Shown piece by piece: positions 16,824-26,536 of a stretch of DNA of 64,000 nt; positions within the stretch are counted from its first letter, which is position 1, and every line of letters begins with the position of its first letter. Both the position numbers and the translations under genes were made by a program. The stretch spans positions 1 through 64,000 of the forward strand of contig NZ_AUDO01000014.1 in the NCBI RefSeq assembly GCF_000425505.1, read 5' to 3'. Below the pieces are notes generated by a model. The model was not told the DNA's origin. It saw nothing but the letters and a program-made list of their open reading frames with translations, and did no database searches. Source of the stretch: Flavobacterium frigidarium DSM 17623 (GTDB lineage Bacteria; Bacteroidota; Bacteroidia; Flavobacteriales; Flavobacteriaceae).

Positions 16824-16959
16824 TTTAATTTGATATTTAGCTAATATAAGTAAAAACTTAAACAGTTAAATTTCAGAGAAAGTTTATTTATTTTAAGTAA
16901 GACTAAAATAAGATGAAAATTACTCTTTCTTGCAATTAGGAAAAAACTGGAAATCTCTT

Positions 16960-17460
16960 TCAATACTCAATACCCAAAATTTTAAACTCCCTATCTTCTT
17001 TCGCTAATTTAAGTACAGCCACATCACCTACTTTTTTATTAACTAAGATTCTTGCTATGGGAGAAATAAACGAAATCTTAGCTTTAGCAATATTCGCTTC
17101 GTCTACTCCTACTATTTGGTACTTCTGGATCTTTGTATCGTTTCCTATTTGCATGCTTATTAGTGCACCAAATCGTATTTCGTCATGTGGTTGCTTATCT
17201 AAATCCACTACTTTTCCGCTAGCAATTCTTTGGTTTAGTAATTGTAATTTGGCGTTAATATAATTGATCGCAATACGTCTTTCGTTTTCATCGGTGTTTT
17301 GAACTGTCTCTATTTCGTGTAATAACGTTTCTTTTTCCTGTAATAATTCGTCCATACCGTTTGGCGTTAGGTAGTTTACCATTCCGTTAGGTAAATCAGC
17401 TCTAGGCGGTACTATCGGAATTAATTCTTGATCATCTTCTTTTACAAATCCTCTACTCAT
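16960..17460 (-). CDS. GreA/GreB-family transcription elongation factor
   Basis: 166-aa protein with a helical N-terminal coiled-coil (about 30-95, LTPNGMDELLQEKETLLHEI) and a C-terminal FKBP-like Gre domain (about 95-166: FGALISMQIG, ISFISPIARILVNKKVGD). Gre factors stimulate RNA cleavage in backtracked RNA polymerase. The N-terminal extension (SRGFVKEDDQE) and domain order fit the GreB-like subgroup. It may be a paralogue of a GreA elsewhere, so no symbol is assigned. The start at 17460 suits this N-terminus. Confidence 0.88.
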   Translation of the reverse strand: MSRGFVKEDDQELIPIVPPRADLPNGMVNYLTPNGMDELLQEKETLLHEIETVQNTDENERRIAINYINAKLQLLNQRIASGKVVDLDKQPHDEIRFGALISMQIGNDTKIQKYQIVGVDEANIAKAKISFISPIARILVNKKVGDVAVLKLAKEDREFKILGIEY

Positions 17461-17725
17461 AATCTATATTTTTTCTATTGAAATACTAATACAAAAGCAT
17501 ACTATTTTACGCCCTGCTACTATTAATTAGTATCTCAATATTTTTAAATTTCAGTTAACTACAAAATTTTAGTACTTCCCACAACCCATTGATTGCAAGC
17601 TTACATACTAGAAATTAGGGTGATTACTAAGTTACAAAATATCATTTTTTTGGTTGTACTATAGCTGCCATCTTTAAGAAAACTTTAGCGCTTTGAAACC
17701 CCAAAACGAAAATATTAGAAACAAA
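17461..17725. other. Intergenic region without recognised gene
   Basis: This is the AT-rich region upstream of the Gre gene. Apart from the aldehyde dehydrogenase terminator at its right border, I see no ORF, RNA gene or repeat. Confidence 0.5.
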
Positions 17726-17748
17726 AAACCTCGGAAAATCCGAGGTTT
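17726..17748 (-). terminator. Terminator after the aldehyde dehydrogenase
   Basis: AAACCTCGG (17726-17734) pairs with CCGAGGTTT (17740-17748) across a 5-base loop. On the minus strand it is followed by T residues, 25 bases after the gene end. Confidence 0.85.
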
Positions 17749-17773
17749 AAAATTGTAATTGTATTGCTTTAGA

Positions 17774-19276
17774 TTAAAAGAAACCCATTGGTTTTTTATC
17801 ATAAGAGATCAACATATTTTTTACAACACGGTAATGGTCTAATGCCATTTTGTGATTCTCACGTCCAAAACCTGATTCTTTTACTCCACCAAACGGTGCG
17901 TGAGCTGGATACGTATGGTATTGATTAACCCATACTCTACCTGCTTGAATAGCACGTGGAACTTGGTATAATTCATGCGCATCACGAGACCAAACTCCTG
18001 CTCCTAATCCATAAGGAGTGTCATTTGCGATTTCGATTGCTTCTTCAGTATTGCTGAATGTTGTTAAGGCAACTACTGGCCCAAAAATTTCTTCTTGGAA
18101 AACACGCATTTTGTTGTTTCCTTTAAGAACTGTAGGTTGGATGTAATATCCTTCCGAAAGATCTCCCTCATAGTTTCCTGCTTCTCCACCTGCAATTACT
18201 TCAGCACCTTCTTCTTTACCAATGTTGATATAGTTAAGGATTTTGTCGTATTGTGGTTTAGACACTTGAGAACCAATCATAGTTTCTGGATCTAAAGGAT
18301 TTCCTGTTTTGATCGCTTTCAATCTTACTTTCATTTTTTCAACAAAAAGATCAACGATATCTTCGTGTACTAAAATTCTTGTTGGAGCAGTACAAATTTC
18401 ACCTTGGTTTAAAGCAAACATTAAAGCTCCTTCGATAGCTTTACTAAAGAAATCGTCATCATGGGCCGCTACAGATGGGAAGAAAATATTAGGTGATTTA
18501 CCTCCTAATTCCATTGTTACTGGAATAATATTTTCGGCTGCATTATGGTACACTTTCTGTCCAGTTGCTGTTGAACCTGTAAATGATAATTTAGCGATTC
18601 TTTTTGAAGTTGCTAGCGCTTGACCTGCTTCCGCACCAAAACCTGTTACAATGTTTAGAACTCCTGGAGGCAAGATGTCTCCAATTAATTCCATTAACAT
18701 AATTACACTTGTAGGTGTTTGCTCTGCTGGTTTAACTACTGCAGTACATCCTGCAGCTAATGCTGGAGCTACTTTCCAAGCTAACATTAACATTGGGAAA
18801 TTCCATGGAATAATTTCTCCCACTACTCCAATAGGCTCGTGCAATACGATACTTACTGTATTTTTATCATGCTCAGCAATTGATCCTTCATCTGCACGAA
18901 TTACTCCTGCAAAATAACGGAAGTGATCTACACAGTAAGGAATATCTGCTGCACGTGATTCACGAATAGGTTTTCCGTTGTCAATTGTTTCTAATGTTGC
19001 TAGGTATTCTGCATTATCTTCCATCACTTGCGCAATTTTCAATAACATATTACTACGCTCTGTTGCTGATGAAGTACTCCATGCTGGAAACGCTTCGTGT
19101 GCAGCATCAAGTGCTAAATCTATATCTTCTTGAGTTGAACGTGCTGCCTGAGTAAATACTTTACCATCAACTGGTGATATATTATCAAAATATTGTCCCT
19201 TAACTGGATCAACAAATTTACCTCCAATAAAATTTCCGTATCTTTCTTTAAAGTCCGGTTTCGTTACATTTGCCAT
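17774..19276 (-). CDS. NAD-dependent aldehyde dehydrogenase
   Basis: 500-aa cytoplasmic ALDH-superfamily enzyme that oxidises aldehydes to acids. The Glu of [12 protein letters not shown] (about 262) and the catalytic Cys of NQGEICTAP (about 300) are present, as is the cofactor-fold segment [10 protein letters not shown]. The N-terminus ([19 protein letters not shown]) and full length resemble acetaldehyde/chloroacetaldehyde dehydrogenases (ExaC/AcoD type). An AraC-type regulator lies about 200 bases upstream on the same strand. A 9-bp inverted repeat sits in the leader. Confidence 0.93.
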   Translation of the reverse strand: MANVTKPDFKERYGNFIGGKFVDPVKGQYFDNISPVDGKVFTQAARSTQEDIDLALDAAHEAFPAWSTSSATERSNMLLKIAQVMEDNAEYLATLETIDNGKPIRESRAADIPYCVDHFRYFAGVIRADEGSIAEHDKNTVSIVLHEPIGVVGEIIPWNFPMLMLAWKVAPALAAGCTAVVKPAEQTPTSVIMLMELIGDILPPGVLNIVTGFGAEAGQALATSKRIAKLSFTGSTATGQKVYHNAAENIIPVTMELGGKSPNIFFPSVAAHDDDFFSKAIEGALMFALNQGEICTAPTRILVHEDIVDLFVEKMKVRLKAIKTGNPLDPETMIGSQVSKPQYDKILNYINIGKEEGAEVIAGGEAGNYEGDLSEGYYIQPTVLKGNNKMRVFQEEIFGPVVALTTFSNTEEAIEIANDTPYGLGAGVWSRDAHELYQVPRAIQAGRVWVNQYHTYPAHAPFGGVKESGFGRENHKMALDHYRVVKNMLISYDKKPMGFF

Positions 19277-19293
19277 ATTTGTTTGTTTTAACT

Positions 19294-19335
19294 TGATGTA
19301 ATAATTTTCAAAAACACTTTGTTTTAATTACATCA
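19294..19335 (-). promoter_or_regulatory. Inverted repeat in the aldehyde dehydrogenase leader
   Basis: TGATGTAAT (19294-19302) and ATTACATCA (19327-19335) form a perfect 9-bp inverted repeat with a 24-base spacer. It lies between the -7 element and the start codon. It is a candidate operator or RNA stem. Confidence 0.5.
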
Positions 19336-19343
19336 CAAATATA
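19336..19343 (-). promoter_or_regulatory. Putative -7 promoter element of the aldehyde dehydrogenase
   Basis: Read on the minus strand, the sequence is TATATTTG (TAnnTTTG), 60 bases before the ATG. No good -33 element was seen. Confidence 0.5.
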
Positions 19344-19482
19344 CCTACAACAAAAACCAACTCTATTATCAATACAGTTCATTAACTTATGAAAACAGTT
19401 CAATAGTAAAATAGTTGCACTATTGTTCTTGCAAATTATATATAATTAATTGAAATTCAGCTATGTGAAAAATTACTGGTTG

Positions 19483-20319
19483 CTAAGAAATATCTGTTGG
19501 ACTTATTCCAAATTTGTTTTTGAACGCAATACTAAAATTAGAAAGGTTATTGTAACCCGCATCTAAATACACATCAGAAGGTTTTAAGAGTCCTTCAAGC
19601 AACAAGTCTTTGGCGCGCTGCAAGCGTTTGTCTTGCAACCACTTTCCCGGAGCCTCCTTATATTCTACTGTAAAATGACGCTTAAAAGTCGACAAACTCA
19701 TATTGCATAAAAAAGCAATTTCCTCAAGCTTTAGGTTCGAATAAACATTGCTTTCAATAACGTTTTTAAATGGTGAAACCTCCTTTGAAATTAATGAATG
19801 CAGGTAGTATTCGAAAGCAGCTTTATATTTAGCCAAAAGATACAGCATGATTTCCTCAAACTTTATTTCTAATAAATTAGCACTGTAACTTGAGTTTTCG
19901 AGATTTAAAATGGATAGCGAATTTAAAAATGAAACAATATAGTCGTCATTTTCAATCACAAAATAAGCGACATCATTGGCCGCAGGCTGTATGTTTTTAG
20001 TATGCTTTTTTAAAAACTTCAAAAGTTGCTCTTCTGAGAAAAAGAATAATTTGCAATAATAAATCGTTTCAGTATCTAATAATTCCGTCCACAGCCAGTT
20101 CCCTTTTTTTAAAAGCAACGATTGCTGACTATTGACTGCAATTGAGGTATCACTAAAGTGCACTTGTTTTTTACCTACTTGCAAAAAGCTAAACATATTC
20201 ATGCTTAAATTCACCTTACTTTTTACAACATCACTGGTCATTTTAAAGTCATAAACCAGCAAGCCACTGTTTACTTCTTTTTCTTTAATATATACTTCAG
20301 GGATATTTTCTATTGGCAT
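19483..20319 (-). CDS. AraC-family transcriptional regulator
   Basis: 278-aa protein. The N-terminal half (about 1-175) is a variable sensing domain. The C-terminal double helix-turn-helix (about 185-278) reads LKLEEIAFLCNMSLSTFKRH in the first motif and ends with the AraC signature AGYNNLSNFSIAFKNKFG. It probably controls the adjacent aldehyde dehydrogenase gene downstream on the same strand, where an inverted repeat precedes the ORF. The inducer is unknown. Confidence 0.92.
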   Translation of the reverse strand: MPIENIPEVYIKEKEVNSGLLVYDFKMTSDVVKSKVNLSMNMFSFLQVGKKQVHFSDTSIAVNSQQSLLLKKGNWLWTELLDTETIYYCKLFFFSEEQLLKFLKKHTKNIQPAANDVAYFVIENDDYIVSFLNSLSILNLENSSYSANLLEIKFEEIMLYLLAKYKAAFEYYLHSLISKEVSPFKNVIESNVYSNLKLEEIAFLCNMSLSTFKRHFTVEYKEAPGKWLQDKRLQRAKDLLLEGLLKPSDVYLDAGYNNLSNFSIAFKNKFGISPTDIS

Positions 20320-20348
20320 GGCGCTTTCTTTCTAAATTAGTGGGTTGG

Positions 20349-21281
20349 TTATAATAAATACGAAAGTCCGATTGAGCCGTAAAAATAACCTGAATTTGTT
20401 TGGTGGTGCAATTCGCGACCGCGATACATAAAAATATAGGATAGATTTAAATTATTCTTTCGATACTTAAAACCAGCCTCACCATTAAATCTCAATGGCA
20501 CTAGTTTAAAAGTGACCGGACTATTATTATTAAAAAGACTTCCTTGAATCGTGGCATCATAGACTTGGTAGTTGATACTAGGCGCTATATAAAAGTAAAA
20601 TTCGCTAACCGAACTCCCTACAGCACCGCCATACAAATTAGAATCATAGATAGGCGCGAGTTTTTTAAATCCTATTCGGCTTACTAATCCCGTTGAGGCT
20701 CCAGTAAAAATTGTTCCCACATTCGCTTCTGATTTAAAATGCAAATCAACAAAATCGCTTGACCTATTTGGAAACATTTTTTTCGAATATACAGCATGCG
20801 CTTGTAACGCTAATGCATTTTGGATTTGGAACTCCCAACCAAAAACTTGCTTATAACCTACCAAATCATGAAAACTATTTTGGGTTTCTCTACCAAAAGA
20901 ATTTGGACCAAGATAACCCAAACGAAAATCAACTTTGAGAACCGATTCATTTTTATAAAAGAGCGAACTCCCCACTTCTCCAAACAAATAGCCTGCATAA
21001 GGACGATCCATTATTTCTTTTTCGGGGGTATTTATAAATCGAGGAGTATAAATGTATTGCCCTACTTTAAATTCTATCGTTTGCTTTTGAATTTTGTCAC
21101 TGCTGTTAGGAATCAATCGTTTGTAAAAAAGTTCTAATCCATTGGTGTAATACATGTCGTATTTAGAAGAAGTGTACAAATCATTGTCGGTGATAATTCC
21201 AATTTCAGCATTCTTACGCTGTGAAAACGAGTGACAACTAACTAGCAATAAGATTGCGATAAAGCTATATTTGATGCTCAT
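20349..21281 (-). CDS. LpxR-like outer-membrane protein (lipid A deacylase family)
   Basis: 310-aa outer-membrane beta-barrel with a signal peptide ending near residue 20. It has the LpxR family (PF09982) features: TDNDLYTSSKYDMYYTNGL near residue 32, MDRPYAGYLF near 90, and FHDLVGYKQVFGWEFQIQN in the middle. LpxR removes the 3'-acyloxyacyl group from lipid A using Asn/Asp and His residues, which appear present. Substrate and activity here are inferred. The gene abuts mtgA (stop next to the following gene's end) on the same strand. Confidence 0.85.
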   Translation of the reverse strand: MSIKYSFIAILLLVSCHSFSQRKNAEIGIITDNDLYTSSKYDMYYTNGLELFYKRLIPNSSDKIQKQTIEFKVGQYIYTPRFINTPEKEIMDRPYAGYLFGEVGSSLFYKNESVLKVDFRLGYLGPNSFGRETQNSFHDLVGYKQVFGWEFQIQNALALQAHAVYSKKMFPNRSSDFVDLHFKSEANVGTIFTGASTGLVSRIGFKKLAPIYDSNLYGGAVGSSVSEFYFYIAPSINYQVYDATIQGSLFNNNSPVTFKLVPLRFNGEAGFKYRKNNLNLSYIFMYRGRELHHQTNSGYFYGSIGLSYLL

Positions 21282-22028
21282 CTAGTATTTAATTTTACCC
21301 ACTGTTCGCATCAAGCGAACAATTTTTGTTTTCCTCCTGTTAATATAACTAGAGGAACTCGTTGCCGTAAAACGTCGCGGATTAGGTAAAATAGCAGCAA
21401 TTCCAGCAGCTTGAATTGGTGTCAGGTTACTAGCATCTTTGCGGTACCAATGTTCTGCTGCAGCTTGCGCTCCATAGACACCATCCCCCATTTCAATGCT
21501 GTTTAAATATACTTCCATGATGCGCTCTTTACCCCAAATAAGCTCTATTAAAACTGTAAAATAAGCTTCGAGACCTTTACGTAAATAGCTACGCCCTTGC
21601 CACAAAAACACATTCTTAGCTGTTTGTTGCGAAATAGTACTTCCTCCTTTGATGTTTTTACCTCGGGAGTTGTTTTTATATGCTTTTTGCAAGGCGATAA
21701 AATCAAAACCATTGTGGTTCAGGAAATTGCCATCTTCACTAGCAATAACTGCTTTTTGTAAATTAACCGATATATTTTCTAGCGGTTCCCAATCGTGACT
21801 GCAAACAGCCTCTTTACCCGCTTTTTTATGTTCGATAGCACGAATCGCCATTAAAGGTGTAAATGGAACGGGAACAAACTTAAAAAGCACGACAAAAAAC
21901 AACGAAAGCGCGATACAAAAGAGGAAAAACTTTAAGATAAATTTTCTAATACTACCCATAAAACTGCTTGATGATTTAGTTGCTCTTCTTTTGTTTGTAT
22001 TATTTGTTGGTCTAACTTTTATTCCCAT
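21282..22028 (-). CDS. mtgA: Monofunctional peptidoglycan transglycosylase
   Basis: Membrane-anchored GT51 glycosyltransferase that polymerises lipid II into glycan strands. I place the start at the ATG at 22028 (MGIKVRPTN), giving 248 aa. That ATG overlaps the upstream stop as TAATG, whereas a start at 22103 would run 75 bases into the oxidoreductase gene. One membrane segment lies near residues 27-48. The catalytic Glu is in ASEDGNF, and the segments GGSTISQQTAKN, WGKERIMEVYLN and GVYGAQAAAEHWY follow the family order. Confidence 0.93.
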   Translation of the reverse strand: MGIKVRPTNNTNKRRATKSSSSFMGSIRKFILKFFLFCIALSLFFVVLFKFVPVPFTPLMAIRAIEHKKAGKEAVCSHDWEPLENISVNLQKAVIASEDGNFLNHNGFDFIALQKAYKNNSRGKNIKGGSTISQQTAKNVFLWQGRSYLRKGLEAYFTVLIELIWGKERIMEVYLNSIEMGDGVYGAQAAAEHWYRKDASNLTPIQAAGIAAILPNPRRFTATSSSSYINRRKTKIVRLMRTVGKIKY

Positions 22029-23140
22029 TATATTAAATCTGCTAATTCTTGTCCTATTAAACTCCCTATTGCCACACCCATTCCACCAAGTCTTACCCCA
22101 CAATACACATTGTTTGATAACTGAGAAACAATAGGGTTTTTACTATTCCCTATTCCCATGATGCCACTCCAGCGGTGTGCAATTTTAAAATCTTTCTCGG
22201 GCAAAATTACTTCTTTTAATAATTCTTCCAATCTGTTTTGTATAATTTCTGTTTCACCAAATTCTGTTGTGGTTTCCGTCTCAAAATCGAGATTTCTTCC
22301 GCCTCCTAGTAAAATACGATCGCCTATATTTCGAAAATAATAATAGCCTTTATCTAAATGAAAGGTCCCTTTTATGTCTAAATTTTTAATAGGCTCTGTG
22401 ATCAAAACTTGAGCTCTTGCAGGCTTTACAGCTCCATTTGTGATTTGGTTCGAAAATCCATTAGTAGCAAATAACAACTTTTTCGAATAAAAACTAAAAT
22501 CTTTCAAAACGACTTCGACAGCATTTTCCTTATCAGCATAAGAAGTAACCGTTTGTTGATTTAAAATTAAAATAGTAGCAGCATGCGCTTTTTTAAGCAA
22601 AGCTTGCATCATGTTACCTGTATCGATTTGTCCTTCAAACGGATTGAATATTAAATACTCATTTGTGCCTTTAAAATTGAACCGATCAACATCTTTATTA
22701 AAAACATCCGACTTGAATAAAGGTCTTAAAATTTCGTTTACAAACGGTAGCGCGCGCAGGCAATCCTGAAACAAATTTTCGTCTTGCTCAGTAAAGAGTT
22801 CGTACCCACCATAGGGCTTGAAATCAAGAGCATCATCGCTTAGGTTTTTACGCAGTAATTGCAAACCTCTCCATCTTTTTTCGATTAAGGAAATTACTTC
22901 ATCTTCGGTATGGGAATTCAAGTCATCCATGATTTCTGAAAGACTTCCAAAACAGGCAAAACCAGCATTTTTTGTACTCGCTCCCTTCGGAAGCACTCCT
23001 TTTTCTAACAGTAAAATCTTGGCGTTTGGGAATCTTTCGCGCAAGCGTAGAGCAGCGTGCAGTCCTACGATTCCGCTTCCTACGATGGTATAATCGACAT
23101 TAGAAAACCAATTTTTTAATTCCCAGTAACTCAAATTCAT
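22028..23140 (-). CDS. FAD-dependent oxidoreductase, D-amino-acid/glycine oxidase type
   Basis: 370-aa flavoprotein of the DAO family. The N-terminal Rossmann motif GSGIVGLHAALRLRERF lies at about residues 22-38, followed by LLLEKG and the ASTKNAGFACFGS segment that contacts FAD. Near the C-terminus GVRLGGMGVAIGS closes the FAD site. It probably oxidises an amine or amino acid; the substrate cannot be told. It overlaps the mtgA start as TAATG. Confidence 0.9.
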   Translation of the reverse strand: MNLSYWELKNWFSNVDYTIVGSGIVGLHAALRLRERFPNAKILLLEKGVLPKGASTKNAGFACFGSLSEIMDDLNSHTEDEVISLIEKRWRGLQLLRKNLSDDALDFKPYGGYELFTEQDENLFQDCLRALPFVNEILRPLFKSDVFNKDVDRFNFKGTNEYLIFNPFEGQIDTGNMMQALLKKAHAATILILNQQTVTSYADKENAVEVVLKDFSFYSKKLLFATNGFSNQITNGAVKPARAQVLITEPIKNLDIKGTFHLDKGYYYFRNIGDRILLGGGRNLDFETETTTEFGETEIIQNRLEELLKEVILPEKDFKIAHRWSGIMGIGNSKNPIVSQLSNNVYCGVRLGGMGVAIGSLIGQELADLI

Positions 23141-23266
23141 GCCCTAATTTTTTATAAAAATAATATTTTAAACGCAAAAACTAACATTTAGAAATACTTA
23201 ACAGAATCACCAAGCCCGATTTAGAATTAAATTGTATTTTTAGATTCCAAAAACAAAAGCATTTTC

Positions 23267-25168
23267 ATGAAAAAAATTCTTCTTACAACATTAACAATGA
23301 TGAGTTTAAGCGCTATGAGCCAAGAGGTAATGACCCCAGAATTGCTCTGGAAACTAGGCCGAGTATCTCCCTTAGGCATTTCTAGAGACAGTAAAAATAT
23401 CGTTTACAAGGTAACTACACCCTCTATCGAAGAAAACAAATCTTCTTCTAAATATTTTACGATCCCGGTAAATGGAGGAAATGCCACCGAAGTAAAAGAT
23501 TATGAAGGACTTGTGACTAACAAAAATATTTCACTAGACTCGAAGTATTTAGCTTACAATGAAGAGGTGAAAATCAACGCAGTAAATGGGAAAGATTTCT
23601 ATCCAGAATTAGAAAAATCAGAAGTTCAAATCTATGATGGTCTAGATTATCGTCATTGGGACACTTGGAATGAAGGTAAATTTAATCATGTTTTTTATAA
23701 AGAATTAAAAGATAACGCCACCGGAATCGACATTTTAAAAGGTGAAGCGTATGATAGTCCACAAAAACCTTTTGGAGGTGACGAAGATTACATTTGGTCA
23801 CCAGACAGCAAAAGCATTTTATATGTAGCAAAGAAAAAAGCGGGCACACAATATGCTATTTCGACCAATACTGACATTTACGAATACAATCTAGCAACTG
23901 GTAAAACAATTAATAGAACGGAAGGAAACCTAGGTTACGACACAGCACCACAATTTTCTCCTGAAGGAAATTTAACGTGGTTGCAAATGAAGCGTGACGG
24001 CTATGAGGCTGACAAAAATGACTTGATTGTTGATTTTAAAGGCCAGAAAATGAATTTAACAGCAAACTGGGATGGTACAGTTGAAAGTTACAAATGGAGT
24101 GTTGATGGCAAAAAAATCTATTTTATTGCAGCGGTTGATGGAACTAAGCAACTATTTGAAGTTAACTTTCCAGGACTTACAAGAATTGCAATAAGAGTAT
24201 CTCAAATTACAAAAGGTGATTTTGATGTGAACGAAATCATAGGCTTCACAGCAAATAATGTTCTTGTAACCCGAGGCGATATGAATCATGCAGCTGAAAT
24301 TTTTTCATATGACTTGAAGAAGAATGATTGGAAACAAATCACAAATGTAAATACTGATGTTTATAAAACATTGGCGTTAAGCAAAACTGAAAGAAGATAT
24401 GTAACGACTACCGATGGCAAAAAAATGTTAGTTTGGGTAATTTTACCACCTAATTTTGATGCAACAAAAAAATACCCAACGCTTTTATATTGTCAAGGAG
24501 GACCACAAAGTGCTTTGACTCAGTTTTACTCTTTCCGTTGGAATTTTCAATTAATGGCAGCAAACGGTTACATTGTTGTAGCGCCTAACCGCCGTGGTAT
24601 GCCAGGTCATGGTGTAGAATGGAACGAACAAATTAGTAAAGATTGGGGTGGCCAAGTGATGGATGATTACCTATCTGCGATTGATGATGTAAGCAAAGAA
24701 AGCTATGTAGACAACAGTCGTTTAGGATGTGTAGGAGCAAGTTATGGTGGGTATTCGGCATTTTACTTAGCTGGAATTCATGAAAATAGATTTAAAACAT
24801 TTATCGCTCACGATGGTGTTTTCAATACACAAAGTATGTTTGGAACTACTGAAGAGGTTTTCTTCAACAACTGGGATTTTGGTGGAGCCTACTGGGAAAA
24901 AGACAATGCGGTAGCACAAAAAACGTACACTACTTTTAACCCAATTACTTTAGTAGATAAATGGAATGCACCTATTTTAGTGATTCAAGGAGGTAAGGAT
25001 TTTAGGGTACCAATAGGGCAAGGACAAGAAGCATTTCAAGCAGCACAATTACGAGGTATAAAAAGTAGGTTTTTATACTTTCCAGAAGAAAATCACTGGG
25101 TTTTAAAACCACAAAATGCACAAGTGTGGCAAAAAGAATTCTTTAAATGGCTTAAAGAAACCTTGTAA
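23267..25168 (+). CDS. Secreted S9-family peptidase
   Basis: 633-aa prolyl-oligopeptidase-family serine peptidase. The signal peptide ends at about residue 18 (SLSAMSQ). A WD40/TolB-like beta-propeller spans about 30-390, and the C-terminal alpha/beta-hydrolase domain carries the catalytic triad S492 (GASYGGYSA), D578 (GGKDFRVP) and H610 (ENHWV). It hydrolyses peptides in the periplasm or outside the cell, probably for nutrient use. The next gene is another secreted peptidase on the same strand. Confidence 0.95.
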   Translation: MKKILLTTLTMMSLSAMSQEVMTPELLWKLGRVSPLGISRDSKNIVYKVTTPSIEENKSSSKYFTIPVNGGNATEVKDYEGLVTNKNISLDSKYLAYNEEVKINAVNGKDFYPELEKSEVQIYDGLDYRHWDTWNEGKFNHVFYKELKDNATGIDILKGEAYDSPQKPFGGDEDYIWSPDSKSILYVAKKKAGTQYAISTNTDIYEYNLATGKTINRTEGNLGYDTAPQFSPEGNLTWLQMKRDGYEADKNDLIVDFKGQKMNLTANWDGTVESYKWSVDGKKIYFIAAVDGTKQLFEVNFPGLTRIAIRVSQITKGDFDVNEIIGFTANNVLVTRGDMNHAAEIFSYDLKKNDWKQITNVNTDVYKTLALSKTERRYVTTTDGKKMLVWVILPPNFDATKKYPTLLYCQGGPQSALTQFYSFRWNFQLMAANGYIVVAPNRRGMPGHGVEWNEQISKDWGGQVMDDYLSAIDDVSKESYVDNSRLGCVGASYGGYSAFYLAGIHENRFKTFIAHDGVFNTQSMFGTTEEVFFNNWDFGGAYWEKDNAVAQKTYTTFNPITLVDKWNAPILVIQGGKDFRVPIGQGQEAFQAAQLRGIKSRFLYFPEENHWVLKPQNAQVWQKEFFKWLKETL

Positions 25169-25246
25169 TCAAGTTTACGATTTCGTACCAAAATAGATTT
25201 AGAAAATGACTTTTAGTCAACTTATATTGTAAATAAATAATAACAC

Positions 25247-26443
25247 ATGTATAAATTCCCTATTAAAAACTTATTCATTGCATCAGCATTAGTATTGAGC
25301 ATGAATGCTGTGACGGCACAAGACGGATTGGTAAATTCTTTAAAAGTAAACATCAGTGCAAAAAGCGCTGAGAGTTTCACATTTACAGATGTAATCAACC
25401 TTGGAAACACCTCCATAAAAAATCAAGGTTCGTCAGGAACATGCTGGAGTTACTCGACTAACTCTTATTTAGAGTCAGAAATGATTAGAATGGGAAAAGA
25501 ACCTGTAGAGCTTTCTCAAGTATTCTCGGCACGTAATGCTTATGTCGAAAAAGGTAAAAATTATGTGCGCATGCATGGAGCAGTAACTCTAGGTGATGGT
25601 GGAGAATTGCATGATGTAACCAATATGTTTAGAAAATATGGAGCCGTACCGCAATCCGTTTACAGCGGATTAAATTATGGTACAACAAAAAACAAATTTG
25701 CTGAAATGGCGGGTATAACAGAAGCGTTATTAGCAGCTGTTGTAAAAAATCCAAATGGCGAACTTACCCCAAACTGGGAAAAAGCATACGCAGCAGTTAT
25801 CGATTCATACCTAGGAGAAGTGCCTAAAAACTTTGATTACAAAGGTAAAAATTACACTCCGCAATCTTTTGCCAAAGAAGTAGTAGGAATCAACCCAGAT
25901 GAATACGTTGAATTTGCTTCTTACTCAACAGAACCATACTATGCCAAAACAATGATGATGGTTCCTGATAACTGGTCGTTTGACTTGGTTTACAATGTAA
26001 AAATGAATGACATGACGGCCATTATAGATAATGCTTTAAAAAGCGGTTTTACTGTTGCATGGGCATCTGATGTGAGTGAAAAAAGTTTCAGTTGGAAAAA
26101 TGGTGTTGCGTATGTTCCTACTAAAAAGACTGAAGACATGACAACTGAGGAAAAAGAAAACATGTTCAATGGTCCTAAACCAGAACTAGAAATTACTGAG
26201 GAATTGCGCCAGAAAGCCTTTGATAATTATCAAACTACTGATGATCATGCTATGCACATCGTGGGACTTGCAAAAGATCAAACAGGAAAAGAATATTACA
26301 TTGTTAAAAATTCTTGGGGAGTGACAAATGACTATAAAGGATATTTGTATGTAACTAAGAATTTTGTAAAATACAAAACAACTTCTTTCATGGTTAACAA
26401 AGCAGGAATTCCAACAGATATTGCAAAGAAAATAGGTGCTTAA
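25247..26443 (+). CDS. Secreted C1-family (bleomycin-hydrolase-like) peptidase
   Basis: 398-aa papain-like cysteine peptidase of the C1B group. The signal peptide ends at about residue 25 (VTAQ). The active-site Cys66 lies in GSSGTCWSYST, His334 in TDDHAMHIVG, and Asn in VKNSWG. These are the three papain-type residues in order. Members in Bacteroidetes act as aminopeptidases. It is secreted, unlike cytoplasmic PepC, and follows the S9 peptidase gene after 78 bases. Confidence 0.92.
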   Translation: MYKFPIKNLFIASALVLSMNAVTAQDGLVNSLKVNISAKSAESFTFTDVINLGNTSIKNQGSSGTCWSYSTNSYLESEMIRMGKEPVELSQVFSARNAYVEKGKNYVRMHGAVTLGDGGELHDVTNMFRKYGAVPQSVYSGLNYGTTKNKFAEMAGITEALLAAVVKNPNGELTPNWEKAYAAVIDSYLGEVPKNFDYKGKNYTPQSFAKEVVGINPDEYVEFASYSTEPYYAKTMMMVPDNWSFDLVYNVKMNDMTAIIDNALKSGFTVAWASDVSEKSFSWKNGVAYVPTKKTEDMTTEEKENMFNGPKPELEITEELRQKAFDNYQTTDDHAMHIVGLAKDQTGKEYYIVKNSWGVTNDYKGYLYVTKNFVKYKTTSFMVNKAGIPTDIAKKIGA

Positions 26444-26536
26444 TTTTAAGCATTTACATCATAACAAACAGGCGAAATTGTAGCAGTTTTTACAAAAATT
26501 CGCAAATTTAAATCTACCCCGCATTAAGACTATACA

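Noticed and set aside
25222..25416. 64-aa minus-strand ORF over the C1 peptidase start
   Set aside because: Antisense shadow of the signal peptide region of a clear gene.
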